Below the pieces are notes generated by a model that saw only the letters and a list, made by a program, of their open reading frames with translations, was not told the DNA's origin and ran no database searches. Shown in pieces: positions 46,932-58,457 of a stretch of DNA of 64,000 nt; within the stretch, counting starts at the first letter, position 1, and the number at the start of each line of letters is the position of its first letter. The translations under genes and the position numbers were made by a program. Source of the DNA: Halicephalobus mephisto (taxonomy: Eukaryota > Nematoda > Chromadorea > Rhabditida > Panagrolaimidae); assembly GCA_009193035.1 (NCBI GenBank), contig SWDT01000010.1, positions 62,001 to 126,000 of the forward strand. The letters are read 5' to 3'.

Positions 46932-47457
46932 TTAGAGAGCCTTCAAAGCACGAGCGCGAAGTCTGGCGAAAAGTTCGTTTGAAGGGACGATTTCGTTGAA
47001 TGGCTGGTCGAATTTACATCCGACGTCGAATGTGACGGTGGAGTTGAGGCACTTCCCAGAGCGCCACAGGAACCAATCGTCGTCACGCTTCTCGAGCTGA
47101 TAGGTGTAGAAGTTGAAGCAGGCTCTGTGTCCTTGGTCGATGTGAGCGTTGAACACGGTATGGGCTTCGGGGCAAACGAGAGCACAGTAGACGCGTTCTT
47201 CTCCGTTGTGGACTTCGGTGAAGCAGCCTTCGCCGTTCTTGGCTGGGCGTCCTGGTTCCTCCAGCTCACTGTCTTTGAAGACCATGTGGCAGGTGGCCCG
47301 TTCTGGGCCTCCACGGATGCTCTTGTCGGGAGTGATGCACTTGAGGGTACGGTATTCTAAGAAACGAACTTATTCAGTGGTTTTCTACCAGTGACTTACG
47401 TGGATGTCCGAGAACAACAATAGCCAAAACGCCGAAAATAACAATTCTTCCAATCAT
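46932..47457 (-). CDS. Small secreted cysteine-containing protein
   Basis: Exons 47457-47400 and 47356-46932 give 160 aa. A signal peptide (MIGRIVIFGVLAIVVLG) is followed by about 140 residues with eight cysteines spaced over the mature chain: KC, TC, GCF, YCALVC, AC, KC, GC. That suggests four disulfides. Other recognisable runs are EAHTVFNAHIDQGHRA and DDWFLWRSGK. I do not recognise the family. Probably extracellular. It converges on pas-2, with the candidate RNA between them. Confidence 0.75.
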
Positions 47458-49256
47458 TTTGAAAATCTGATGAGATTAGAAGATTTCTTCTGGTTTTATA
47501 GTACATCCTTGATGGGAATTTCCGAATTTCGACGCAATCCCGTCTCTGCAACAATTATTCTTGTTCCAGATGAGACTGGTTTTGAGCGGATTTTATTCTT
47601 GTTTTACGTGATTGGTAGGAAGCAATTTCCACTTTTCAAAAAGGAAAACATTGATCTTGGATTTATTTATTTTTAGCCAAGATATTTGATCAAATTGCCT
47701 CAAGGGATCTTCAGAGGGAATGACAGAAAATAAATTAATTTATGCCTTGTTTGGTTGCCATAGAAGACAGCTGAAAGTAAAGTTAATTTTCATATTACTT
47801 AAGGGCAGTGGATTGTGGTCTTTAGTAATAAAAAACATAATTGCATGAGAGTAATGTCGAAAGTTTTATAAATACTGCGTTAACCTTAATCCGCAATTTT
47901 CAAAAAGTACCTTACATGGTTACAGCACGTGGATGTGTAAATAAAAAGTATTTGTTCAGTATGTACACTGAAAAGGATTTGATAGAAATCGTACTATTGT
48001 TCCCCAATTTGTATTTTGAAATGAAATAATTTACGCTGACTCAAAGGCAATCTCAGTGACGTCAATGAGCTAGTCTTGTTTCCAAAAATTCCCCTGTTCC
48101 AAAAAACAGAACTACGTATTTAGTTATGAAATCGACCGGGCTCTTTCATTATAAAGGTTCACCGGTGGAAATGCTCTTTATTCCAACCACGTAGCCTCAG
48201 CTTGAGTTTTTTTCATTTCTCGTGGTCTATGTTGTTTACTTTCGAGTTAACCGATAAATCTGAAAATTCCCCCTAGTTGCTGGTTTTTAAAACGTTGTCT
48301 TCGGTTGATAACACGAAATTTTACGTCATGATTTAAGATGTTTGATCAAGGAAAAATGAATCAGCGGGAAAAATTTTCTAAACTAATATTTAAAATTGTT
48401 AGTATCGAAAAAATCGCGTTAAATGAATTTGTTTATAAAAAATTTCGGTTTGATTTTGTACTCAGGAATTGATATTTGTCTTTTTCTAAGGCTGTAGAAA
48501 CCTAAAGAGATCGATTAGGCCACAACTTGTGACCTTAAGAATCGTACAGGAATGCCGAACAGATAGCATTAGTTTTTCTCAGAAATAATCCTGTTTGTAC
48601 CTATCAAGGTTTTGAGTTGTCAACAATATTTCGCTTTAATTTCATTTCCTTGATCGAGCATGTAGTCCTTGTTGAATTTACTGAATCATTTTGAAACTTG
48701 TTTTTGGTAAAAATTAAAGTGCGCACCTTTTTCGGAAAAGAAGTAAACATCCAGCTTCGTTTTCTAAAAAGTGGCACTTTTTCACCAAAGCAAATGCCAG
48801 TTTTCCCGGGAATATTCTTTTTTGAACTTCAAAATTATTTCTTTATTATTTCTATTTACAAAACACAAATTTTTGTTTTAAAAAACATCACGCCATTAAG
48901 TATACCCCAACAAAATGTTTTTTAAAATCACGTATACTGCATAACTGCGTGATATATGTTTTTTAAAACAAGTATTTGCGTTTTTTAAATGAAAATAATA
49001 AAAAAATAATTTTGAAGTTCGAAAAAGAATATTCCCGGGGAAATTGGCAGTATTTTGATGAAAAAGTGCCACTTTTTAGAAAACGAAACTGGACATTCAC
49101 TTTTTTTGCGAAAAATGTGCGCACTCCGAAATAAATTAGAACAATCTTGATTTTCTTTTCCTTTTTGGACGCCGGCCCGCGCAAAACCGTTGTTATTCTT
49201 TTTTCGCATTTGCGGATCTATTTCGATCATCGGTATTTTTTACTTTCCGTAAAATT
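47458..49256. other. Intergenic stretch containing a foldback repeat
   Basis: No coding exon is supported. The only organised structure is the long inverted repeat at 48,719-49,124. The rest is AT-rich upstream sequence for the secreted-protein gene and the first stomatin gene. Confidence 0.6.
48719..49124. repeat. Foldback/MITE-like element, 170-bp inverted arms
   Basis: The left arm (48719-48888) and right arm (48956-49124) are imperfect reverse complements over their full length. Both start GTGCGCAC, share TTCGTTTTCTAAAAAGTGGC and (T)CCC(G)GGGAATATTCTT, and end in TTTTAAAAAACAT. Identity by eye is about 80-85%. The loop is about 67 bp. No coding capacity. This looks like a non-autonomous hairpin transposon relic; no target-site duplication was confirmed. 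It ends about 130 bp before the first stomatin ATG. Confidence 0.85.
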
Positions 49257-50602
49257 ATGAAAACCTCTGGTTCAGCTGAAATTCCTGAAAATTATCCAAT
49301 GACAGAACCAATTTCATCAACTACTCATAACGTCAATGTCCAAGGGATCAAGACGAGAGATGACAGAGATATCACTGCTGGAGAGGAATTTGGTTTCTGC
49401 TCATATTTTCTGATCGGCCTAAGTTATGTTCTTACTGTTTTATTTTTTCCCATTGCATTATGCACAAATATCAAGGTAAGTAAAATGAAAATATTAATTT
49501 AAAAAGTATTTTCTTCAGATTGTTCAAGAATATGAAAGAGCTGTAATTTTCCGTCTTGGCCGAGTTTTGCCTGGAGGAGCTAAGGGTCCAGGATTGTTCT
49601 TCATCCTTCCTTGCATCGATACTTATCGTAAAATCGACTTGAGAGTAGTTTCTTTCCAAGTCCCTCCTCAAGAAGTAGGTTACTATTAATGTTCATAGTT
49701 AGTTCTCTTTTTAGATCCTTACGAAAGACTCAGTTGCTGTGGCTGTCGATGCTGTTGTTTACTACCGTATCAAGAACGCCTGCATGGCCGTGAACAATGT
49801 TGAAAACTATGAATCTTCTACTCAGCTTCTTGCTCAAACAACTTTGAGAAATATTTTGGGAACGAAGACCCTTGCAGAATTGCTTTCTCAACGTGAATCT
49901 ACTTCTCACGAGATTCAAGCTGTCTTGGACGACACTACAGAAGAGTGGGGTGTGAAAGTTGAAAGAGTCGAAGTCAAAGACGTTAGAATCCCTCAGACCA
50001 TGCAGAGATCTATGGCTGCCATTGCTGAAGCCGAACGTGAAGCTAAAGCCAAGGTCATTGCTGCTGAAGGTGAACAACAGGCATCCAAAGCTTTGAAAGA
50101 GGCTGCTCAGATTATGAGCGACACTCCAGCCGCCATTCAATTGAGATATCTCCAGACATTGAATACTATCTCTGCAGAACAGAAGTAAGCCTTATTTAAA
50201 TAAGTTTATGAATGCTTTAATTGTCATTTTTAGTTCTACAATCATCTTCCCATTCCCGATCGACTTGGTCCACTCATTCATGAGCTCGGTTCAGCCACAG
50301 TTTCAACAACCAAAGGTAAATTTTAAAGAACGATTAGTAAACCAGAAGACTCTTCTGGAAAGGTTACAATCGTTAGAACAGGATTTTGAGGATATGCAGC
50401 TCGACCAGAGTGTACCCCAAAAAGCTTCCCGGGCATCACCCAACGAGCTGTTTGCTGCTTGACCAGAAGGCAAGCTTCTGTGTCGTTTCGTGTTGTCCTG
50501 TTTTTCTGTTCATTGTTACTTTATAAACAAAGTAAAAAAACATGTTTTCAGCCAAGTGCCCATGACGCCGAGTTAGGACAAGCATCCTCCAGCCGTTACT
50601 GA
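49257..50602 (+). CDS. Stomatin-like protein A with two possible C-termini
   Basis: Exons 49257-49475, 49519-49674, 49715-50184, then 50234-50462 gives 357 aa. Splicing 50234-50315 to 50552-50602 instead gives 325 aa. The short form's tail (ASSSRY) resembles the tail of stomatin B (PSSVSHY), so it may be the ancestral end; the long form ends in a coiled coil ([14 protein letters not shown]). The membrane hairpin is [19 protein letters not shown], followed by [16 protein letters not shown] and the SPFH domain, ending [17 protein letters not shown] and [14 protein letters not shown]. Stomatins scaffold membrane microdomains and tune ion channels; worm MEC-2 and UNC-1 are members. Confidence 0.9.
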
Positions 50603-51480
50603 GGTCATAATAAAGTTACTCTTGCGTTTCAATTACTGTACACTATCGAATTTCCATAATCGAAACTACTTGTATTTAGTTGAGCATTTTCGAAGAATAA
50701 CGGCAATTTACTAAAACAATAAAGTTTAATTTTCTAAATTTTGTTTTTATACAATCATGATTGGTTTTGACGTCACGATCAGGAACCTTGGTTATTGATA
50801 ATCGTTGTATACATTATCTGTACTCGTGAGTATTACGTTACGAAAGAGATTTTTTGAGACTTGATAAGCTTAAAAAACGAAGGACTTCAATGTTTTTTTA
50901 TCATTCTAAGGTCGGTTTGATCTTTCCTCCAATAGGTGAATGATTTCCATTCTGTTCTGTTACAAAAACAATCAACTAGGTCAAGTCAACAGGAGTCCAT
51001 AGGTGGATAAAGAAATGCCATACCCGAAATCGGCATTCCCGTTCTTTCGGATCTGGCTTTGGATTCATATTTGAAGCACTTAGGGATCGATTTATCATTT
51101 ATTTTATTTTTATTTAATAAATAAAAAATTGAAATTTTTCAGAAATACTTTTATAAATTTTGAATATTTTTAAAAATCGAATAGTATCATATCAGTTTTT
51201 TATTTTTGAAGAAAATCATGAAAATTATATCACAAAATGTTGATTTCGAAAAATTAAAAAAACTGTTTTAAAAAAAACATCTTCAAATCGAAAATTTAAT
51301 TGTTATTTAATTTCGAAATTTTGAACGAAATTTTTAATAATCTTTATCGATGTTTTAAAACTTACAGTATAATACCCATATTGTTCGTGGTTTTGATAAT
51401 ATAGATCGTCTCGTGAAATAAGTTCTTTCCTATTTTTCAAGGATTATTTGAATTTTTAATTTTCATTAAGGACTTCAAGC
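50603..51480. other. Intergenic between stomatin genes A and B
   Basis: AT-rich, no gene seen. AATAAA at about 50,609 and 50,720 could end transcripts of gene A. Confidence 0.6.
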
Positions 51481-52525
51481 ATGGCAGCAATTCGGAACGT
51501 AAATGAACAAGGAATCAAGATCGGAGATGATCGAGACCATGCTTCTGATGAAAATTTCGGATGTTGCTCATATCTTCTGATCGGAATCAGCTGGTTTCTG
51601 GTTATACTCCTTTTCCCGTTCTCTTTGTTCAGATGTATTAAGGTGAAATTCTTTTAAAAAATAAAACAAGTTTTAATTTCCAGATTGTTCAAGAATACGA
51701 GAGAGCAGTAATTTTCCGTCTTGGTCGAATTTTGCCTGGAGGAGCTAAGGGTCCAGGATTGTTCTTCATCCTTCCTTGCGTCGATACTTATCGCAGTATT
51801 GATCTTCGTGTAATGTCCTTCTCGGTTCCTCCTCAAGAAGTAGGTCTCTGTTAATATCCATAGTTAGTTCTCTTTTTAGGTCCTTACGAAAGATTCAGTC
51901 GCTGTAATTGTTGATGCTGTTGTTTACTACCGTATCAAGAACGCCTGCATGGCCGTGAACAATGTTGAAAACTATAAATCGTCTACCCATCTTCTTGCTC
52001 AAACGACTTTGAGAAATACTCTAGGAACGAAGACCCTTGCAGAACTGCTATCCCATCGTGAATCTATTTCTCACGAGATTCAAGCTGTATTGGACGACAC
52101 TACAGAAGAGTGGGGTGTGAAAGTTGAAAGAGTAGAAGTCAAAGATGTCTGCATCCCTAAGAGCATGCAGAGATCCATGGCTGCTATTGCTGAAGCCGAA
52201 CGTGAAGCCAAAGCTCAAATTATCGCTGCTGATGGTGAGAAGCAAGCCTCCAAATCCCTCAAAGATGCTGCCATTATCATGAGTGAGAATCCTGCCGCAA
52301 TCCAACTTCGTTATCTTCAAACTTTGAACACCATTGCTGCCGAACAGAAGTAAGTTAATTCTTCGATGATAATCATGGTTGAATGTTTTTAGTTCTACAA
52401 TAATCTTCCCGTTCCCGATCGACTTGGTCCACTCATTCATGAGTGTTGTTCATCCGGACCACCGTAAGCTGCCAGATACCCATAACGTCCAAATGAAACA
52501 GCCTTCTTCCGTCAGTCATTACTGA
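51481..52525 (+). CDS. Stomatin-like protein B
   Basis: Exons 51481-51642, 51684-51839, 51880-52349 and 52393-52525 give 306 aa. Exon boundaries are identical to those of gene A (after the hairpin, after PPQE, inside AEQN/ST), and the SPFH domain is nearly the same ([36 protein letters not shown]). The N-terminus is shorter ([14 protein letters not shown]) and the tail is SVSHY. Recent tandem duplication with gene A is clear. Likely a membrane scaffold protein. Confidence 0.92.
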
Positions 52526-53162
52526 TCCAAAGTGCTGGTTACCTTAATGGCTACAAATAATTCATATATCCGATATATTACCAGTTGTGTATTTTTAAAA
52601 TTTTGATATTTTTATAAAGATAATCAAGTTTTTCTTGCAGATAATATGACAGAAGATTCATTATATACTAGTTTCAAAAAAGTCAGAAGTTAATTTTAGA
52701 ATAAAGTGCAGATTTTGAGGAATTGAGTCTCATATTTATAGATTTAACTTTAGTTTATTAATAAATGAACTTTTTATACAAAATACTTTTAATAAAATTG
52801 ATAACTAGTTTTTTATTTCCCGACTTTATTTTACTCCAGAATCCTAGGATTTTCATAAAAATAATCGTGTCATTATTTTTATCAATGATTTTAAATATTA
52901 TTTATATTTTTCGATTTTTGTAATTTCCTAACTGTTTTTCTTGGTCCTTCTCGTTTCCGATTCTGTAAAGTAATTAGATAATTTATCTTGTCCCTATTTT
53001 CTAGAAAACACTCTACATGTCCTTATTTAGACATGAGGCAGATGGCAGTAGACCAAGACGGATCCTCGACGACCGGGGTCAAGCAATCGACGAATACAAT
53101 CGTGCGAGTCAAACCAGCTGCCGGTTTCGTTTTCGCTCAATCCCTTAGTCTGTCACTCGTTT
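52526..53162. other. Intergenic between stomatin genes B and C
   Basis: AT-rich until about 52,980, then a more GC-rich block leading into gene C. A + frame at 52,988-53,230 overlaps gene C out of frame and is probably 5' UTR. An acceptor-like TCCCTTAG lies near 53,150. Confidence 0.5.
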
Positions 53163-55172
53163 ATGGCAGGGACAGTCGAGGTCGAAATGGCTCTTCTCGA
53201 GGAGGGACGATCACCTCCGCAGAGTTCTAGCCGTCAGAATCCCCATCCAACTGAAGAAGTGGATCCTGTTCCGAATGCAGATAGATTCAGCAGGATCTTG
53301 ATTGGACTGAGTTACTTCCTTATTACTATAACTTTCCCTATCACCATCTGGTGGTGCATCATAACCGTCCAAGAGTACCAGAGAGGGGTCTGGCTGAGAC
53401 TAGGGAGACTGAGGGAACCCAAGTCCGTGGGACCCGGAGTCTACATCAAAATCCCGTGGATCGACACGATTATCCTAGTTGACATGCGAGTCAAGACACT
53501 TAACGTCGTCCCCCAATCGGTGAGTCCTTGGTTTTATTCCTATCCAAAAAAGTTTTCGTAACTTTGTTTCTTTTATTTACATATATCAATCATCCAATGT
53601 CACTGGTAGTATAAGTTAGTGTCTTAATTAGATTGAGAGAGATCGAGAGGCTTAAAAGGATTCGGCAAACTGGTTGAAGAGGTATCGACAGTAAAAAAAG
53701 AGAAGTAGATGTTGCCCTTTGAAGCACTCGGTTTCTCTAATTTTAGAAGTTTCTCGTTAATTAAAATATCATATTTTTGCAAAAGTGTTATTGTTAATAT
53801 CCAGTTTCAAGTATTTCTTGTCAACATTGATTAGTTTTATGTAGGTTAAGAGATACTTGTAGATATATAGTAGTTGGAAATATATTCGACTACAATGCAC
53901 TGACTTCTTTCTCAATTCCCGAATAATTTATGTCACATTGGTATATTTTGAAAGAATTGTTAGAAAATTAATTCAATTGCAATGACAATTTCTGTTTTTT
54001 AACTAAAAGTTGGTCTTGAATTGACATAACAATTTAAAACCTTATTCCTGCTACTGCAGATCAACTAATATTCACGGAATTTTGATAAAATGGATTAATT
54101 GATTGGATGAAGGAACTACGTACCGTTGTAGTGACTTATATTAAAGAAACAAGCCAGGTTGCCCTGCTTTAGTCCCAATAAGAATAGTAGATTTACTTCT
54201 AATTTTGAGTTGATGGTTTTTAGACGTATTTTTAATTGTTTTTATAACTAATAGTGAAAGGAATGTGGAATTTAAATATGATAACTGAAAAAATCCGAAA
54301 CCATCAACAATGATCTTAACAGCGTTAGACCATTAGTCATACTAGGTGTTCGAAATGTTGTCTCTTCGTTACTTTATTCCGAACACAAATGTCAAATTTG
54401 AGTAATTAAACTATTATTATAAACAAGTTATAAAATACAAACATAACAAAATCGATGAATCTTTGTTAAGACTGTTAACAGTCTCTCTGGATCGGTGGAG
54501 TTATCTTCGTTTTGATCACTAGGATTAAGATTAAAAACTTGTTCTTTGACAACATAACTATTATAATCTCTTATAGAAATTAAATGTATTTGCTTTGGCA
54601 TTCGACTATTTTGAATCTAATAATTTACCTATTTCCAACTTTAGATTCTCTCCCGTGATAGTGTCTCAGTGACTGTCGATGCTGTCATCTACACTAGAGT
54701 CATCAACCCTCTCGCTAGCATCCTCAATGTTGCTCACGAAAAATACGCCACTGAACTTCTTGGACAGACGACTCTCCGGAATATTCTCGGCACAAAGTCC
54801 TTGGCTGAGATTCTGGCTGACCGTGAATCCATCGCTTCCCAGATGAGGGACATTCTCGATGAAGCCACAGACAACTGGGGAGTCAAGGTGGATAGAGTTG
54901 AAGTCAAGGATGTGTCTTTGCCTCATTCGATGCAGAGATCCATGGCTGCTATTGCTGAAGCCGAAAGAGAAGCGAAAGCCAGAATCATCGCTGCAGAAAG
55001 TGAAGAAAAAGCGTCTGTCGCCTTGAAGAACGCTGCTGTCGAACTCTCAAGCAATCCAGCGGCTCTACAATTGAGATACTTGCAAACTTTGAACACTATT
55101 TCCGCTGAAAATTCTTCGACTATAGTGTTCCCTATGCCGATGGAGCTCCTTAATCTCTTCAAAACCAAATAA
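53163..55172 (+). CDS. Stomatin-like protein C, divergent paralogue with long intron
   Basis: Exons 53163-53519 and 54645-55172 give 294 aa. The hairpin is LIGLSYFLITITFPITIWW, then VQEYQRGVWLRLGRLREP. This differs from the AVIFRLGR form of A and B and is closer to divergent stomatins. The SPFH end is well conserved ([34 protein letters not shown]). The two introns that A and B have after the hairpin and at AEQ/NST are absent here; only the PPQE-equivalent intron remains, expanded to about 1.1 kb. That intron shows no other gene. This copy is older than the A/B duplication. Confidence 0.88.
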
Positions 55173-55865
55173 TTACTAATTACTGTAGCATTGATTATTC
55201 GTCCCAGTTATCATATAACCAATCTGCAAGTACTGTATTTGTCCACCAAAATCAGTTTCAATACCTGTATTAGTATCACTCGTGCAGTAATCTGAAAATA
55301 AAAATATTTTGAAAATTTCATATTTAATTTTGTAGTAAATCTGCACTTTTTGGAATTTTTTTGATTAAAAGTAGAATTGGGAAATTTTATTTTTGATGAG
55401 TTTCTTAGAAATCTGAATTGATTTTGTCGAAAATCAAAATTCAAAACAAAAATAAAATACTTTTTTTATTTAATGCACAATTGTAGTTAAATTTAGTATT
55501 GTTTTGAAAAGATTCTATAAATCCTAAAAACAATCATTATTTCTGAAATTGGAATTTTTAGATATACTAGTAAAAATACTTTTCATGAAATTCTCTGTAG
55601 TAATTTTTAAAACAATTATTGTAGTTAATTAAGAATTAAAAACTCAGGAATCCTTATCAATTCATGTCTGTCATGGCTTAATAAGGCGAATTTTACGGAA
55701 CTATTATTGAAGAAATAATAATATAAAATATATTCACTATTTAAAAATTATGATTCTCTAGTCACAGAACATAAAGAATTAAAAAATCAAATCTCCTGAA
55801 GACCAGATAATTTTATTTCTCTGTGAAAAATAAATTTATTAAAAGAAATATTTGGAATTTTCTTA
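55173..55865. other. Intergenic, AT-rich
   Basis: Convergent 3' ends of stomatin C (+) and the OB-like gene (-). AATAAA-like signals around 55,296 and 55,450. Nothing else seen. Confidence 0.6.
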
Positions 55866-56772
55866 TTACAATCTGGGCAAACTTATCCCTTTCTCATAGT
55901 TGTATCTCTGATTTGAATTTGAAGCTGTAATCGATGTGATATTGGGGATCTGGACTTGGAGTTCACAATAATTTCCATTTTGAGTCAATTCTCCAATGAA
56001 GGAGTAACTTTGTCCTTTTCTAATGGCTTCCACGAGGAAACTAGGTGGGCTAACTTTAGTTTTCAAAAACGTTCCGTATGAATCATCGATATCCAGGAGG
56101 TAAAAGTTTCCAACAAGTCTCGGAGGCCTCAAAACAGTTCCAATGATTTTTATTCTTTGCCCGATGTAATTTTCTAAGTTTCTAAAATTAGAAACATTGT
56201 AGACTTGATCAGTTTGATAGTTGTTGTTTTCTGAATTGATATAATAGGCCCTGGAATACTGGTTGTATACGAAATCGACGCCAACATCACTGTGGTAATG
56301 ATTAGCGACGTCTTTGACCCTTACATTGGCGAATTTATAAACACATCCCTTCCTTAAGGACATTAATCCATTGTTTGCACCGTAAGATTTTACGACAACT
56401 TTCTGATTATCACTAGTCAGGGCGTTGATGTAAGTTACAGTATTCTTGAAGTTCACTATGCTACTGATTAGTAGGATAATTGTTCTGAAACCATTATTAT
56501 TTTTAGAACAGATTAAAAAATACCTACGTATGTTGTCCCGGACTGAATTCATTGATTCTGTCTGAATCGAAAACTTGGTTATTTACTTCCTGGATCTTCC
56601 GTGGTAGGGACTTTGACCGAGTTGCAGTGGGGGGATACAATGTGCGAAGCTCTGTCTGTCGAGATTTCATTTTTGGAATAGAAGGCAATCCGATAGAGTT
56701 TACACTTCTCACTGTACTCGGACGACTTTCCAAAGGATTGGAAGTAGATCGAAGTCTTGGTAAAGTACTCAT
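55866..56772 (-). CDS. Uncharacterised protein, possible OB-fold domains
   Basis: Exons 56772-56528 and 56484-55866 join in phase, giving 287 aa. The first 80 residues are basic and Ser/Arg/Pro-rich without signal peptide. The rest is beta-rich with two similar-looking units. The first has VTYINALTSDNQKVVVKSYG...GCVYKFANVRVKDV. The second has NYIGQRIKIIGTVLRPPRLVGNFYLLDIDDS...GQSYSFIGELTQNG. The pattern (IxGxV...fLLDIDD...Y.F.GEL) is like nucleic-acid-binding OB folds, as in RPA-related proteins. Homology is not established; function unknown. Confidence 0.7.
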
Positions 56773-57575
56773 TTAAAACGATTTTGAGCAGTAAAGTAAA
56801 AAAATCTATTAGTAAACTATTTTTAATAACTATTTCACCCTGTGTGAAAAAAGTAAATGTTGGCAACAGTTGAACAGGAACTAACACAGCAAACCTGCTA
56901 GAGGCTTTCGGCTCATAATAGTAAGTTACGTGGCTAACTTGATTGTAGCTATAGAAATTCAAAAAAGTAATCCAACACGACTGAATATTTTCAACTATTA
57001 ATTTATTAATAGAAATAACGATACAACCAATTATTCACAAAAGAGGAGAAAAGTTACTTTTTTTTAAAATATTATTATCATAGAATAAGAAATTTCCATT
57101 ATAAAACTCCAAAAATACCCAATATAAATTTTGAAACTTTTTAGCCGGAATTAAAAATGTAAATTAAATGTTTGAATAGTTTTAGAAAGTTCAAAAAGCA
57201 TTTAGAAAATTCTGGAAAATCCAAAAACGTCATGATATTCTGTAGCTTTATCCAATAGTTTTGAGCAAAGGCTTATTTGACACCATTATTCTACATAGTT
57301 TATGTATTAAAAAGTAAAAATTTATAATTTATGTAAATTTAAAAAAAATAATCTTCTATTACTTTTTTATATATGTATGAATCCAGATTATGGTACAAGG
57401 ATGTCCTCAAAAACAAATAAATATACCACTGATCATTGTTCAAATTTTTTATTTACTCAACAAACAGTGCAATGAGATCAAAAATTTTCACAAAGTTGTG
57501 CAATCAACTCTTTTGAAATACTTCCGGGAGGGCAATATTTGTCTAGTTTATGTTTGGACAATTTGTTTCCTATGT
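56773..57575. other. Intergenic, AT-rich
   Basis: No gene seen. The + frame at 57,390-57,611 overlaps the end of the kinase on the other strand and has no support. Confidence 0.55.
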
Positions 57576-58457
57576 TTACTGGTTTCTGTAAAATTTGTTT
57601 TTAAAAAATAAAATTTGCAAAATTAAAAAACTAACCTTAGAAAACGGAGTTCCTTTTGAGAGATCTTCTCGTTCAATTTTCCAAAGTTTATATCCTTGGA
57701 TCCTTTTTTGAATGTCTTTATCCATAAACAAACTGAGGTATTTCCCGAATACGGTAAATTTCTCGGGCAAATTGAGCAAGTTTTTCTCGGATTTTTCGCC
57801 AGGGAAAACAGGTTTGTTTTTCATCAGTTTGATTAAATTAATATTAATATTCTCTTTGAAAGGAAGATTCCCAGTAATTAAATGGTAAATACTAGCTCCA
57901 ATACTGTAGTAATCTACACAGAAAGTAATCACAAATGGGGGATATTTCACTTCCGGGGCTTGGTATCCGGGAGTCCCTACTGGATGGAACAACTTCAGAG
58001 ATCCGTAAAGAGGAACTTCTCTCACTTCTCCGAAATCTCCTATCTTCAAATCACCTTCTACAGTAATCAGGATATTAGAAGGCTTGATGTCGCAATGGAT
58101 GAAACCACTTTTGTGAAGGTAATCGACTCCGGAGAAAACTTGGAAAATCACTTGATCAACCTGCTGAACTGTAATTGAAGGTTTCTGAACAATTGACAAC
58201 AAGGAATCAGTACAGTAATCAGTAACAATCCAAATAGAGTTCCTGAAGGGGAAATATTCCACAAGGTTGAGGAGATTCTGGTGATTCGGCTTCAGTGAAA
58301 GAGCTTTGATCTCCTTGGCAATCCGAATAGCATCAATATTTTTAGCTTTTACAATTTTTACAGCAACTACAGTATCTTCTTTATTTTTACGTTTCCCGGA
58401 ACAGACTGTAGAATAAGCTCCTTTTCCGAGTTTTTGATATATTTCATAATTGGACAT
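57576..58457 (-). CDS. Minimal Ser/Thr-like protein kinase with HCD catalytic loop
   Basis: The open frame encodes 293 aa and is essentially just a kinase domain. Visible motifs: glycine loop GKGAYSTVCSG, VAVKIVKA (ATP Lys), E in RIAKEIKAL, catalytic loop IHCDIKPSNIL, KIGDFGEVRE, PGYQAPEV and VDYYSIGASIYHLITG. The HRD Arg is Cys, so the usual activation-loop phosphate contact is missing, while the catalytic Asp, Lys and Asn remain. A donor-like AAG/GTTAGT at about 57,642 could start an intron; then the last 20 residues shown here would be wrong and a further exon would lie downstream. Start at 58457 follows a good context. Subfamily not assigned; a single-exon kinase is typical of the nematode-expanded kinases expressed in the germline. 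Confidence 0.82.
   Translation of the reverse strand: MSNYEIYQKLGKGAYSTVCSGKRKNKEDTVVAVKIVKAKNIDAIRIAKEIKALSLKPNHQNLLNLVEYFPFRNSIWIVTDYCTDSLLSIVQKPSITVQQVDQVIFQVFSGVDYLHKSGFIHCDIKPSNILITVEGDLKIGDFGEVREVPLYGSLKLFHPVGTPGYQAPEVKYPPFVITFCVDYYSIGASIYHLITGNLPFKENININLIKLMKNKPVFPGEKSEKNLLNLPEKFTVFGKYLSLFMDKDIQKRIQGYKLWKIEREDLSKGTPFSKVSFLILQILFFKNKFYRNQ

Noticed and set aside
49739..50140. Minus frames over stomatin exons
   Set aside because: Codon-usage shadow of the conserved SPFH exon; equivalent shadows appear in genes B and C.
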